A DNA stretch of 64,000 nucleotides from Phoronis australis (GCA_002633005.1 NMRA01000181.1:382959-446958); one strand, 5' to 3'; positions 36,201 to 47,963 are shown, counted from the first letter of the stretch. The notes: a model not told the origin generated them from the sequence alone. Numbers and translations: made by a program.

Positions 36201-36946
36201 CCATAAAAATTATTCTGTTTCAAAGAGCTGTTCAACCGAATCCAAGGTCTCAGTTCAGTTGCCTTGGTCCGGGGTCAAAACAGACGTGGAATTTAATCAT
36301 TGAAACATTGAAAATTTGATATCCAGCAGTAAACAGTGTCTTTTCTGGTGCTTGGGACTGTTAAGCAAAGGCTTATACAATTAATAGGTGCCTGGATAGA
36401 AATTAAAAATTTTGTAAACTGTAAACCATTCATTATGTTAGTTTAGCAATGCGCTGAAAAATGCTGTCACTTACCTCACAGGAAGTAGATGTTTAATGCT
36501 AATTTGTTACAAATAAATTAGCATTAAACTTCACAATATACAAATTATAAAACAGAAAATACGTGCACAGTAGAACAAAATGATATAAGAGCAAATTTTT
36601 ATTGTTTAGCACACCCTGAGTTATTTAAATTGCTTTCCAAAAGCTAAGAAGAATCCCAGAAAGTACACCGCAGACACTATTGGTAATGCCCATCACGGTT
36701 CAAGAAACAGAGCTGGAATCCATTTCTGACAACTGACACAAAAGTTTCTAGAGCAGTAAACCCAGTAGTGAAGGGATTACAAAGAGCATTGATAGATGAA
36801 TGGTTGTGAAAAACTGCACTGTCATCTCAGCTCACTGAAGTACTTGAGGGAACACAGCAGTAACGCTTACCAACTATAATCACATCAGTGTATTTCACAG
36901 GCTCCTGATTCCCTATGCCACCAGCTAGCTCAAAGTACTCTGCCAT
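20215..36946 (-). CDS. OSGIN: OSGIN-family protein (oxidative stress-induced growth inhibitor 1/2-like)
   Basis: Five coding exons, 36,946-36,871, 33,320-33,187, 28,765-28,574, 21,911-21,826 and 21,217-20,215, join in frame with GT-AG introns. They give 496 residues, close to vertebrate OSGIN1/2 (about 480-550). The family is flavin-monooxygenase-like. N-terminal DVIIVGNGPAGISLSYFLSG is a split-exon Rossmann GxGxxG motif. Family hallmarks are LCEGLEGRSSNPVALLFD, IPHVVLG, VVLATGTFDSPNKLGVPG, a second dinucleotide-binding VIGAGLSASDVILYC, and the C-terminal GPLVGDNFVRFIRGGALG. OSGIN1 is a stress-responsive growth regulator in mammals; whether the protein is an active oxidoreductase is less certain. 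The start ATG is directly preceded by an in-frame TAG. The upstream splice acceptor at 37,007 and a CpG-rich island near 39.7 kb place the promoter about 3 kb upstream. Confidence 0.95.
21826..21911 (-). CDS. OSGIN: OSGIN coding exon 4 (86 bp)
   Basis: The acceptor is CATTTCAG|ATGATGG and the donor is GATCG|GTGCGT. It encodes MMEGGMQTLSLGVWMELPD then MSFREWKAD, matching the family segment where WM-LPD is followed by a W-K/R-rich linker. Phase 0 in, phase 2 out. Confidence 0.92.
22651..22965. repeat. Degenerate hAT-like transposon fragment, copy 1
   Basis: CAGGAGTGTCCAAACTACGG at about 22,659 resembles the CAGGGGTGTCCAAACT ends of Charlie-type hAT elements. The sequence behind it (about 22,760-22,925) matches 24,890-25,065 in order, including TAGGAYCTTATCAACWAGT and ATTRATTGRGTCAC blocks. 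It lies in the large OSGIN intron. No transposase frame remains. Confidence 0.5.
23828..24005. mobile_element. Short inverted-repeat (MITE-like) element, copy 2, opposite orientation
   Basis: Reverse-complement homologue of 196-360. Ends are AATTGACCTATCGCC and GCAATAGGTCAAT, with the inner palindrome around 23,925-23,955 partly worn. It lies in the large OSGIN intron. Confidence 0.6.
24800..25195. repeat. Degenerate hAT-like fragment, copy 2, plus block shared with 19.3 kb
   Basis: About 24,890-25,065 matches copy 1 at 22,760-22,925. The end, 25,140-25,195 (ATTCTACAAATAAATAGG...GGTAGAAATG), matches 19,332-19,385. The copies are old and carry many indels. Confidence 0.5.
25196..28573 (-). 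other. OSGIN intron sequence, nothing else recognised
   Basis: Part of the 6.7-kb intron between coding exons 3 and 4. Only chance frames are present; a 137-codon + strand frame at 26,180-26,593 has no recognisable domain. Confidence 0.4.
28574..28765 (-). CDS. OSGIN: OSGIN coding exon 3 (192 bp)
   Basis: The acceptor is CATTTCAG|GACTTGG and the donor is TGGCAG|GTAAGT. It encodes DLEYLCEGLEGRSSNPVALL and ends IPHVVLGKKAPGGVWQ, the most recognisable OSGIN signature. It is phase 0 at its donor. Its 5' edge completes the codon phase left by the preceding 134-bp exon. Confidence 0.96.
31370..31485. mobile_element. 116-bp segment with perfect 15-bp terminal inverted repeats
   Basis: CGATATCCATGCGAC at 31,370-31,384 is the exact inverse of 31,471-31,485. 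A related inner motif (ACGATAACCGTGCGAC) lies at about 31,443-31,457. It is probably a small non-autonomous element within an OSGIN intron. No target duplication is evident. Confidence 0.55.
32321..32414. mobile_element. 94-bp palindromic element with 29-bp arms
   Basis: TTTGATATAACGTGCCCG plus TATTTTGAGAA (32,321-32,349) matches the inverse of 32,386-32,414 at 28 of 29 positions. A worn relative lies at 15,318-15,376. It is a MITE-like element in the second OSGIN coding intron. Confidence 0.8.
33187..33320 (-). CDS. OSGIN: OSGIN coding exon 2 (134 bp)
   Basis: The acceptor is TTTCTTCAG|GTAACGGG and the donor is CTGCAG|GTAACT. It encodes the rest of the first Rossmann motif (GNGPAGISLSYFLSGYTPYF) and a PHPNYYLNSKL stretch. 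The GGT glycine codon is split G|GT across the upstream intron. Confidence 0.95.
33811..34060 (+). repeat. tRNA-derived SINE
   Basis: The A box TGGCCTAGTGGG (33,819-33,830) matches the pol III consensus fully, and the B box GGTAGGAGTCC (33,854-33,864) matches at 9 of 11. A non-tRNA body follows with CACCCTGGTTGCCTATGC and an AT-rich tail. It lies in OSGIN intron 1 of the coding region, opposite to the gene. Confidence 0.7.
34395..35103. repeat. Direct duplication flanking a single N (unmerged contig overlap)
   Basis: Bases 34,395-34,749 and 34,751-35,103 are nearly identical, differing by about a 2-bp indel (CAGGCCCAGTCA against CAGGCCGTCA). The N at 34,750 separates them exactly. This is the cleanest of the three N-flanking duplications. 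Confidence 0.9.
36871..36946 (-). CDS. OSGIN: OSGIN first coding exon with start codon
   Basis: ATG at 36,946 opens MAEYFELAGGIGNQEPVKYT then DVIIVG. The donor is GTTG|GTAAGC. An in-frame TAG lies immediately before the ATG, which fixes this as the first in-frame start. It encodes the beta-strand and first glycine of the FAD-binding Rossmann motif. Confidence 0.93.
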
Positions 36947-37007
36947 CTAGTGACTACTTGGGGGATGAAGATGCAATCAGTCACTGCCATGTGCATGCTA
37001 CATCACG
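36947..37007 (-). other. OSGIN: 5' untranslated part of the OSGIN first coding exon
   Basis: A strong acceptor (TTCTTTTTTCTTTCACAG) ends at 37,008 on the - strand. The 61 bases between it and the ATG contain stops in frame, so an upstream non-coding exon is expected. Confidence 0.75.
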
Positions 37008-39659
37008 CTGTGAAAGAAAAAAGAATATACTGGTACTAGTGCAGGCAGACATCAATGTAAACTCTGCAGTCATTTTCGTCATCTCAGATCTTGTACAACC
37101 CAAATTGACTCCAGTCATTTCTTTTAAGCAAACTGGGACATTTTGTGCTTTTGTTTTTAGCTCCATGCATTTATTCCAAGTCTTATCACACAAAGTTACC
37201 AGAGTATGGACAGTGGAGTTTTGAGCATGCACATGAATTTTGTAAGTTTTCAAGTCCAATTTTCAGTTGTGGAGAACACATACTGCATCAAATGCACCAA
37301 TTTGCATTGTCCATTTGCAATATTTACCCACAATTCTGTATTTTCAACAATCAATTCAGATCGGGTGAAGCCATTTTTAACTTATGCGCCCAATTAAGTA
37401 TCTACTGACTGGGACAACTGAACAGAACTAATTTGCACGTGACATGGGGTCGAGGGACACACATATTATAAGGACATTTAACGGGACTGCAAATATTTGT
37501 GAACATCCAGTCAATAGATCAGAATTTAATTAATGCACAAAAGAAATGTTTTATTTCAAATGTGAAGGCAAAACTTTCCAAACATGTCTAACCTAATTTG
37601 GACTTTCAATAGCTTTAGACTATAAAAAGAGGGCACTAAAATATGCAGCAGACGATTTGGCGCTTGTCTTTCTTTAAGCAACACGTAGCCCCACGGCTGG
37701 TTGTCTAGGGACTCCACATCAGTTTCTGCACTAATCTCATCCCATGTATTTTAAACGGGCGGTAGTCCAAATTCAGTCACCGAATAAGAGGTTTTCACCT
37801 AGTCAAAAATGCAGTTTACACTGTCTTAACAATGCCACTAAAAGTGTTTACTCTTCAGCGTTCATCCTTGCTATACATATCCTCGATGAAGCATGTCTGC
37901 AGGAATTATGACTTTGACAAAGAATTTTGGTCATCGTTAACTTTTTCACCACCCACACGAAGTATTTCAACTGGCACGTGACAATTGCAAAAAAGTAGCA
38001 TGATAAGATATCCAGTGGAATTCGTAAGATTTTTGTCCCTTGGCTCTGACTTTTTGTTCGTCAAACAGGCATGATTTCACGTAACCTCCTCAAAATGGCA
38101 CATAGTGAAGGATGCTCGAGCGAATAGCATTAGATTTTCACTGATATGTTCAAATTACCTTGACTAAATTGTTTCCAGAGTCAAGGTATATGTGTTAACT
38201 ACAACTCAATGTGTATATGCAAACTTCATTCGATCTTATTTTCTGAATTTTGAGATAAATAACTTTTACAGGGGCATATCGACTCTGTACGCTCGTGGCA
38301 TACACGCGGCGAAATAACTGCCTACTAGTAGGCTCTAGTCTTTCGACAGACCATGCAGACACAATAGAACTGAGCTGTCTGGGGTCTAATCACAAAATCA
38401 AACTTGATTTTCCACTCTAAAAAACAAATATTTATCAATCTATTCATAACTCTGTGAGTATGGTTTACGTAAATGACTATTTGTCACCATAGTTTCCACT
38501 TGATGAACGACTCCAGCATTTAAGTGGAGCTTGCATGCTAAATTCCTTATCTCTGTGATTGCTTGTTCAAACTTGTTAGAAACGCAACACACAGCGATGA
38601 TGTGAACAATGAAAATTGCGAAATGCTTTTAAGAATGAGTTTTGAGTCAAAAATTATCCCTCGCAAATCACTCAACCATGTCCAATAAGTATCGTGACGT
38701 GATGTTGGGCAATAACACTGCATGATGTCATGATGCCAGTTATGTGAGCCCCCCAAGGAACATCATTATTGCAAACTGCAAAGGTCATCAATTTGCAGTT
38801 TTTTTTGTTTTCACATTTACAAATTGTCAATGAATACACTACAATTGCACTTTGTTTAGCGTAGATAATGTTCAAATATCATTGTCGTTTAGTTCATGTT
38901 ATACATTAGCAGTTAGGAATATGTTGATAATCTTTAAAGCCGCAAGTTTCAGTCTAAACTTGAAATATTTCAAGTTTTTACTCGAAATCTCACTCTCATT
39001 AGTAACCAGAAACTTATCCGCGTAAACTATACTCAAGCACAGAATAATAGACACTTGCCTACAGTGGATTGAGTTCGTACTAAAACAGGACGAAAATCAA
39101 AAATAATTTCGAGTGCAATTTCAAGCAGGCACTAAAAAATTAGAACTCAGATCCAGGTGACAATTCGCAAACCTAGCACCGGTCGCACACTACATGCAGA
39201 GCAGCGCGTATTTTTATTTCAGGAACCATTTGTTTTCTAATCTGATTATCCGTTACTCACCCTCTTGCACGACCTCTGCCACTGGATAAATTAACCGACA
39301 ACTAGTGATAAAGGTGTTTTCTTTCGTGACGAAGACGAGGACACAGCCAACAAATACACGTTTTCCACAGACCGGTGCTATTGGCGGTCTGCGAACATCG
39401 CACGATGATTCGGCACAAAATGTAGGTCATATTTTACCCTCAATTAGGCTAGTAACAGCGACATCTACCAGCTGCTATGAAAGCGATTTCACGACGGCCG
39501 CAAGTCTTGGTCACTCAGAGTTAGCGCATTGACTGCCGGGGCAACCGTCTGTGGTGCGTTCTCACAGCCCCAGTTCCCCCATCATCCCGAGTAAAAGGTC
39601 CTTATGAGTTTCGTTTTTATAGCGCCACCGAAACAGAGCAAAATGCCAACTTAAATTTA

Positions 39660-39965
39660 CCGTACACAAGAGTGGGGACTGCTCGGCGAGTATAGGCGTG
39701 ACCGAAATGGGTCTCGCCGGATGCCGACTGCAGCGGTAAGGCCCGGCCCGGCGACAAGCGGGAGGCACTCCGACCCGCGGCGCAGCGGCGCGGCGGGCGT
39801 ATGGAAGTCTGCTTACTCACCTCGTCATGGTTCAAAGCCTGCATCCCTTTATATTTTAGGACCCTGCCGGGTGCGTGCATGCAGTTTCACATCCCATCAT
39901 CATGCACTCTACTGCTGCAAATGGCCTCGGCACGCGGCAACGGCCCGGGCCGGCCGGGTTAGGTA
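39660..39965 (-). promoter_or_regulatory. OSGIN: CpG-rich island at the OSGIN 5' end
   Basis: GC-rich, CpG-dense sequence (39,705-39,800 and 39,935-39,957) stands out from AT-rich surroundings. It flanks the probable first exon. I see no certain antioxidant response element, which one might look for because mammalian OSGIN1 responds to NRF2. Confidence 0.6.
39821..39880 (-). other. OSGIN: Probable non-coding first exon of the OSGIN gene (3' edge)
   Basis: A consensus donor, GACGAG|GTGAGTAAG, lies at 39,821 on the - strand inside the CpG-rich island. It would join the acceptor at 37,007 across a 2.8-kb intron. The upstream edge of the exon cannot be seen. A short ATG frame (MHAPGRVLKYKG) runs into it, but the next exon has in-frame stops before the main ATG. 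Confidence 0.55.
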
Positions 39966-42900
39966 GACTCGGAATTTTAAGGCTATACTATGACAATACC
40001 TCAGCAGCCCGGCACTCAGTACTGAATATTGTGTGACTTCAATTAACTCTGTTAGCTATATATTTTCTGAATACAGAAAGCCTTGGCTGCTGAAATTGAT
40101 TTTGAACTCTTCTCTCATTAGTTACCAGTCAAACTCAGCCGGCATCAATTGGTACGTCACGTGACCATACTTTTTCAGTTGAGGAAAACTAGGCACCGTG
40201 CAGCAAGACAACGGTACGATCATTAACATGTTCAAATTTCGGCTCTGCATAAATGAGACGAAATCTCAAAAACGCTTCCTGAAATTTTTTAAATTATATC
40301 CCAATTCGTTTTCGCTTATGCCGATTTTTGTCAGGCAAGATTTTTCATGGAAAAAATTAGTGGCCCCTCATGCAGTTTTGGCTGGAGAGCTGTGCTCATA
40401 ATATACCAGTTTCATTTGAATTCCAGCAATTGGCATTTTTGAGAGGTGATGTTCCAAAATTAGCCAAAACATCATTTTTTGCCGCCGGGGTCCTACGGCA
40501 TCCTTGAATGCCATTAACCAATGAAATATTGCTGAGTGAGCAGTTAAGGTGATTTTGGCTCTCAGCTACCATTCCATATCGGTGAAACGTCCCCACACAA
40601 TTGGTCGACGGTTTTCATATTGTGTCCACTCACGTCACAAATATTGACCAGTAGGAGTTTTCGTTATATACCACCACGTGACCACTCAATGGTTAATTCC
40701 TTCCAGCACCCATTCATCACTGATTCCGCTCGGCGTCAATATTTGATGCCGCTAGGTGTTTATTCCTCGAGTATGGGTTCAACAGCACTAATTTAGTGGC
40801 GTTGGAATATGTGGTTCTTGCGCAGGCAGGATTTGATCAATGGTAAACTGGTAGTACTCCCCAGAACTAGTAACAGAGCTAAGAATAATTTACGATATGC
40901 CACCTTCATCATAAGGTTATTGCGTGTGGGGGTCGGAGGCCGGAAAAGCTGCTTGAAAATGCAGGACTAAATCCGCCTCAGTAGGCTTGCGAACGATGTT
41001 AAACAAAAATACCAAAGTAGGCCTACGATTGAACATTTACGATTACTTTGCGTACGCCGAGAGTTCTTTTCTAGACCCGGCAAAGAGTGCAATCCACTCT
41101 TAACTCATAGCGTCTGAAAATCTCATCTCTTATTCTCTTTGGTTCGTAGTTGAACTACCTTAGCTCCGCAGGAAGATGCCTCCTGTGCCCCCTCTCACTA
41201 TAGGTGGCTATATAGTAAAGGCGCCAGATATGACTCCGACAAGAGACCGTTTAAAACTGGGTTATTTGATTCTGCTCTGTGTTTCATATGCCATAATAAA
41301 GTTGATTGCATACCTAATAAGTACCGGTGGGGTTTGTTTCGTAGGAAGACGAAAGACTTACATGTATGACTTAAGCTAGCCGAAATTTCAGCATACACTT
41401 CACAATTTCTGAATAAACTTGTGCTATGTCATTATCCGCACATTATATGGTTTATTATTGTGATATTTAATTTATTATTTATTATTGTGATATTTAAAAT
41501 GAGGGTGGCCTCTTCAGTGATAGCACTGCTTTCCAAGAGGGCCCTCAACAAGAAAAACAGTAGTATAATACAATGAAGTAATAAAACAACAATGAAATAT
41601 ACGTAACAAAGATACAATTAAAACAGGTTGAGAATTAAGACAATAACTAAATGACAAATAATGGTAAAAATTTAACTAAGACTGATGAAATAAATTAAGA
41701 GATGATTCTAGACAGTGAGAATATTTACGACAATGAAAAAATGACATGATTAAGACAGGAAGGGTATAAAAGGTCAAGTAAATTACAGACATAAGTAATA
41801 CGAAAAATATCGGAGCAACTAACTTTGGATACACCGTCAGAACCTGCGCTTTGAGTCAGTTGACGTGGTGAGGTAAAACTCATATACAAATGTGTAACAG
41901 GAAGCTGATGATGCAAATCGATGACGACATTCATGATCCACGTCAGCATTAGTTAACACCTTACTCTATATAGGTGTAGAGAGTCTATATGTCACGGAGA
42001 ATCTGTAGTAGTCGTGAACTTTTTGACAGTGAGGTTAAGCTCATCGAATCCACTTTACTGTCGAATAGGTTTCCTGGCTGATTTATTGATTCACGCGTTA
42101 ATAGATTTTTACTGGCATCTTCCTGCCTTACACATGTAGGTTCGAGCTAAAAACTTTCAAAAAGTATTTTTTTGCAGTAATTTATATAAAAATGAAAACT
42201 AACGGGGAAATTGCAGCAATGTAGGTCTAAATTATTACGAAAATGATATATTTTAATTCTTTTCGTTTGCATTTTCGCTAAGCCTGGAAGACTCATTTTG
42301 CCGGGACTGGTGTGGTTCAATGCAATTTGTCGAAATCTGACGATTTGGTGAGCAAGTCCTAGCTTTCACAAAACTGTGGCTAGCCGCGGCAATTAATGTC
42401 AGCGAGATTGAACTGAATTCAGTTCAACATAAAAGATAGTTTATTATGGCAAGTTTGCAGCTAAACTGCCATACAGTTTTGGCCAGAAGTTCGTTCAAGT
42501 TTCATTGGCGGAAGCTGACCAAGTGTGTCGTAGTTATGTATAGATTGAAAACTATTAAAGCTAACATCTGTGGAATACAAATCATGTTTAAGTTTAAACT
42601 AATAAGGGATCAAAACCTCTTAACGAGTGAACTGTGTCTTTACATCCATTTCCCAGGACAAAAATGTATTTAACCAGTAAAAACTGATATGATGGATCAG
42701 AATAGACATATATAATGATGGGTCAAGACCCCTGACACATTGAGTTCACTTCCCCCTATTGTGTTAAAATGGAATTAAAGACTGTTTTAATCCACCTGAA
42801 ATACTGATTAATGCATACACCAAACTAGTACACCTGAACCGAGAGAACGGCTTTAAATATATATGGCGAAAATGGACGTGCATGTAAGACGTAAAAGTCG

Positions 42901-43478
42901 GCATAGTTGGCCAAAAAATTGACGTAATGTGTCAAAACGGATAAAATGGATAAAAATGGAATCCGATGTGTAATATCTCATAATAGGCGTAATCTGTTAA
43001 AAAACGACATAATCGGTGAAAATTGGTCAAAAAGGACACAATGAGCCAGAGCTTCCGGCGCTTTGGATCAGAGCTAGAATTTGACTATTGAGCCGATCGG
43101 TCTCGATTTCAAATGAACTTAGCGATCGATTGCCAACGTTGGGGGAAAAGCGATTTCTAATAAAAAAACGTTTGCTGGTAGCGTCAGTGTTATTAGCAGG
43201 TTTCTCGGTCCAGGCCCTGAGCTATACAACATTTAAGTCACAATTTTGAAGATACTCCTCTCGGGTTTCCAAAACTTTCACCCACTGGTCGACAATTTTC
43301 CCCTCCCGGTCTTTACATTTACACGTTTTGCCCAACAAAAACGGGGTCCTGCAGCTACGAGGAGGTGTAGGCTACATTTGCACCTTCGCCCTTTTGAATA
43401 GAAATCATCGACCCTCTCTTCCTCTTCTAACCATCCCTGGTGGTATTCCGGTAAGACGACTTATCTCTTGAGAAAGTT
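39966..43478. other. Intergenic, repeat-containing
   Basis: No gene is recognised. About 41,375-41,425 and 41,812-41,860 resemble blocks near 46,695-46,750 and 46,805-46,850 (TTTCTGAATAAA, GCAACTAACT, TGGATACAC), indicating a dispersed repeat. Two copies of TTTATTATTGTGATATTTAA lie at about 41,452-41,497. Confidence 0.4.
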
Positions 43479-44760
43479 GTGAGTTTCGAGATCAGTCCAC
43501 ACCCACAGTCTCTCTATGAGGACAACCTGATCTTGAAGAAGGCTGACAGTCCTCAACTGGCTCAAGCCGTTTATGATCGCTGTTCCAAGGCCCATGCTTT
43601 TGAAGGAGCACCAAACTCCACACCTTCAGTACGTCTCCAGACTGAAAGGTATGTTCTTGATGGGGGATCTTTTCTGCACAAGCTCAAATGGAAGAAGAGA
43701 TATACCTATGGAAAATTGTCGGAGCATGCGCTGACTTCACGGCACACTCTGAGGTCAGTAGCCACTGTTGTCTTTGATAACACAGAGACGGAGACAGACC
43801 AGCAGCTATCCGACTGTGAACTTTGGAATTTGATGGCTAAGAGAGATGAATTCCTATCCATTGGCAGTAACAAGCAACAACTGATCGCCTTAATAAGTGA
43901 CCAGCTGCAGAAAGTGGGATGCACAGCCGCTCAGGCAGAAGGGGACGCAGATGTGGACATTGCAAAGACAGCAGTAAACAGTATAATATGCATTCCACCA
44001 CAGTAATCGGCGACGGAGGACACTGACTTGTTGATGCTTATGCTCCATTACTGTTTGGCTGACGGGAAACCACTATTTTTCAGATCTGGCTACCAGTCAT
44101 GAACCCATCTGAAAGTATACGACATAAATTGGATGAAGCGTGTGCTCAGGATTAAATTGTGTACCCAGCTACTATTCCTGCCCTCCTTCACAGGATGCAA
44201 ATCAACGTCTCGTGTATATGGCGTTGGGATGACCTCAGTCTCTCAGAAACTCGTGAAAGATGACCAAGTCCTCCAGTCATGCGCAAACACATTCACCACG
44301 AAAGGTGTGAGCCCCGCTGAGAGAAACTTGGCAGACAAGCGATGGTGGCAATGTTGAGTGGTGGAGAGAGCACGTGCTCTCTGGTTTTCCGTGCGTTACA
44401 ACATATTCACAAAGAAGCTCGCTACTGTTAAATCTTTCGCTACTCCCGAACGTCTTCCACCAACGGAATCAGCCACCAGGTTTCATTGTCTCGAGTGTAC
44501 TACCAGGTCATGGATTGGATGAGGATGGGAAATGACCGGGATCCTTTAGACTGGGGCTGGAGACTTGAAGGCAATCAATTCGTACACATCGTAACTGCCA
44601 TGAATCCTGCACCAGACACTCACCTAGATGATACACTGCAACTGTACTACAGGTGGTAGCATGCCCCAGTGCAGTTGCAAAAAGAATGGGCTTGCATGTA
44701 CATCTACATGTAGATTGTGCTTAGCGACATATTGTGACAATCCACTAAATAAAATTTCTG
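43479..44760 (+). pseudogene. Frameshifted copy of a repeat-borne gene with PIN/XPG-like and Cys-rich regions
   Basis: An ATG-started frame of 175 codons (43,479-44,006) carries RYVLDGGSFLHKLKWKK and, near its end, EGDADVDIAKTAVN. The expected next motif, TDLLMLMLHYC, appears in another frame at about 44,020. Further frames give FTGCKSTSRVYGVG, SCANTF, TPERLPPTESATRF near 44,450 and a Cys-rich CSCKKNGLACTSTCRLC near 44,680. I recall this domain order from a family of uncharacterised, multi-copy proteins in marine invertebrate genomes. The DADVDI...TDLL pair resembles acidic motifs of PIN/XPG-type nucleases; that is inference. At least three frame changes and stops mark this copy as broken. 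Confidence 0.65.
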
Positions 44761-47700
44761 AGGAACGTGAAGACAGAGATGAGGGTTGACCTGAGGCAGT
44801 ATGCATACGTGTAATGTACATAACATTCTTGGATGAAAAATTGTAACGTACTCGTTCATGCGTCGGCGACGAATAAATACTTTATTAGCACCTGTTGTTC
44901 AGTCATTTTGATACTGACAGATGCCTTTTAGTAAAGGGGAATTTTTGCAGGCTTAAGTTATTGAGCATGATACAACCTATACCTCGGTACACATTCTCTG
45001 TCAGTGCAGTACAAACACTGTAGTTCATTAGATTGCAATCAGGACTTTGTGTAAAACATGTTGTAATTAACCCCAATTAGCTCGTTCTCAGGACTTGAAA
45101 ACACCATGACTTTGCACAATGTAGCACCCAACTGACTATAACAAGACCCTTGAAAACATACTTCTGAATAAATTTATTGCTAACTGTCACTATTCTTGAT
45201 AATAACACTTTGTATAACTATGCAGGCTAATTTGGCATTGACATTTGGGGTTATAAAAGTATCTTTTCTGTCTTGGAGCGAAAACACAGTGTATCAGTAT
45301 ATTTTTATGGTGTACTGACAACAGATTGATATGCATATGTGCAAAATTTCGTGCAATGAATGTTTTTAGAAAATATAAAGGTTAAAGTTCGAAACGTTTC
45401 TTTGACCACCCGATATAATGGACAAATCGGTCATTTTTCGTTCTTGAATTTTAGCCGCCATCTTGAATTTCATATCACTGAAATACCGATCATATCTTAA
45501 TATTAACCACACCAGCGAGTTGCTCACCCCTTAAAACCATAGACTAGAACCAAAAACTATGTCTCTATCTCAATTATTGAAGAAATTATATCTATTTTTG
45601 GTGATTTCGAAACGTCATGGCTGCCATCTTGGAAATGATGCAGTGTTAACCCATTTCCGGTGGTCAGATTTTGGTAGACGTTTTCCTGTTAATAAGTATA
45701 CGCAGCAGAGCACAAAACCACTGTAAAACCTTTTGTTGCAATTTGTTGTGGGTCGGGTGGCTTTTTGTCATAAATTGACTCGCATAAAGATGCCAACCGT
45801 CAGTGTCTGATTCAATCAGTCTATAAAATCAAACCACTGTATTGATTTTAATGATGTAAAGATTCTAGACCATGGCATGAATAGAACTAACCTGCCATTC
45901 CGTGATGCCTATGGGCTTCATAGTGTGAACAGCTTGAAAACGAACATAAAAGCGTTGAACATTATGTTATGGTACTTAAAGTTGAGTTCGCCTTTTGCAC
46001 TGAGTGTCTCTCTACTTGTCACGTGTATTATGCACTTTGATGCTGATGTATCGTTATTGTGAAGTGATGAAGAACATGACTCATACCTAATGATGATTTA
46101 AGCTATTACATCGAAACGTTGATCATGAACATGACTATCATTTTTGTTGTTAGCTTCCTATTTTACAACTGGCCAAAAACTTATGTTGTAAATAAATGCG
46201 CAAGACAATGGTATGACTGAAGAAACTGACCCCTGGCGAACATCGGCATCAACTCCAACATTCTAAGCTGGCCAAGTTTTCGTACGATATGACCATGGTG
46301 AAGTTCTACTACTTTGGTTATGTGAATTCTTTGGAGTAGTTAAAGCAACAGTAGGGGCCTCTAGAAAGCTTGACTAATCAAGTTTCACTGTGCATTTAGA
46401 CAACTTGGCGTCCATTAATTGGGATACGGCTCAACAAATAAAAAAGTTAGAGGAGTTCGTCTGCTTTATGCGTGATGATCAGAGTCGAGAGTCATAGTGG
46501 ATGTTTAGTCTTTTACCAAGATGTTACGCAGTGTGGTAAAGGAACCTGTATTATTCTCACTCATCAGCCTGGCTAAACAGGTGATAGCTTTCCACTCTCA
46601 TGGCATTATCGGTTTTAAGACAAAAAAAGGATTTTTGGGATAGGCTTTTGAACGTTAGCTTTGACCAGGGGTCTTTTTACGAAAAGTGATTTGTGACTTA
46701 AGTTAGAAATTTCGGCTTACACTCCCGCGTCACAATTTCTGAATAAATTTCTGTCATGCAAATTTTTGTACATTACAGTTAGAAATAATTTACACGAAAA
46801 TTATCTGAGCAACTAACTATGGATACACTTTTAGAAACCCCGAGCTTTTGCTGACTTAAAACTGTTTTTCAAAAATAAATGCATGGAGCTTAAGCCAATA
46901 GTTTGACTGAAGTCTGGACTCTTTTGATAAAGCTACGACCCCTGGTGAACATTGGAATCAACTAAAAAACTCTGTCAGAAATTTGGCTTACGTTTCATAT
47001 AGCTATTTCTGAGAAATAATTAAATCTCACTTGAGCAAATATGTAAAGTCTATGAAAATGTGTACACAACTGCAAGTGGCATTGAGGTAATTTCTGTAAA
47101 TTAGTTCTGGATTGTCGCGGCTGGTGGCGAATACCTTTAATTTACGTATGTCTGCCGTTTATTTGTAGAAAACGTTTAGCTACACTTTACATGAAACTTT
47201 TTTCCACAGGTAGGCAGATTCCTCTACAAACTAAGTACGCCCCCATACGTCTTTTCAGAGGAGTACCCCGCTCTGACAAAGGCTTGACCGGGCATAGAAC
47301 GCATACGGCTGCAATAAATAGCGCAGGTCAATCAATGTAGCATTAAATTTTATGTTCATTGTTTGGCGGGGTCAAATGTAATTGTACGCCCGGTAATGAA
47401 TATCGGTTAACTTTTTCGATCACAAATGACTGTTTGTCCAGAAAAAGAGATCATGATAGAACAATAACTTTATTTAATTGTGAAATTTGAACAACTTAAC
47501 TCGATATACCAACCTTACGCATTAAAGTTTTATGCCCGACCCCACTGATGAGGCTAAGACCGAGACACGTCTTTCAAAAAATACAGTTTCAAAGGGTGTT
47601 CATTTCGAGAGAAATGTTCCAGCAAAGAAGAATGGGAAAATTTCCCTCCACATGCACATGTAGGATTCAAGGTGGCTATCCTGCATTGCTCTGCATTCGG

Positions 47701-47963
47701 CAGCACAGATATCCTGTTACACCGTCTACTACGAATTACGCATCGTTAAGTCATCAAGATTCGTGAAGCGCTAGCTAGACTATTTTCCCATCTGCAGAAT
47801 GCCATCCTAAAGCCTCGAATGTAAGCAAACTATGGTTATGAATGGAATGACAAAGCAAGTGTTAGTAACAGAAGCCACTGTGTAGGTCGGCATTCATGCA
47901 CACGGTGTTCCAAGCAGGAAAGGACTGAAGCTTTCCCCATGAAGATAATTGGTGTTGCAGTAT
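44761..47963. other. Intergenic, repeat-containing
   Basis: No gene is recognised. Related blocks include GACCCCTGGYGAACATYGG at about 46,230 and 46,950, and AAATTTCGGCTTACA near 46,705 resembling 41,380-41,400. These look like a worn dispersed repeat. Confidence 0.4.

Noticed and set aside
36981-37259. 92-codon - strand frame overlapping the OSGIN first coding exon
   Set aside because: It runs across the strong splice acceptor at 37,007 and has no domain; the untranslated exon explains the region.
39617-39966. Several frames of 68-87 codons on both strands in the GC-rich island
   Set aside because: GC-rich sequence lacks stop codons by chance; no domain and no matching splice phase.
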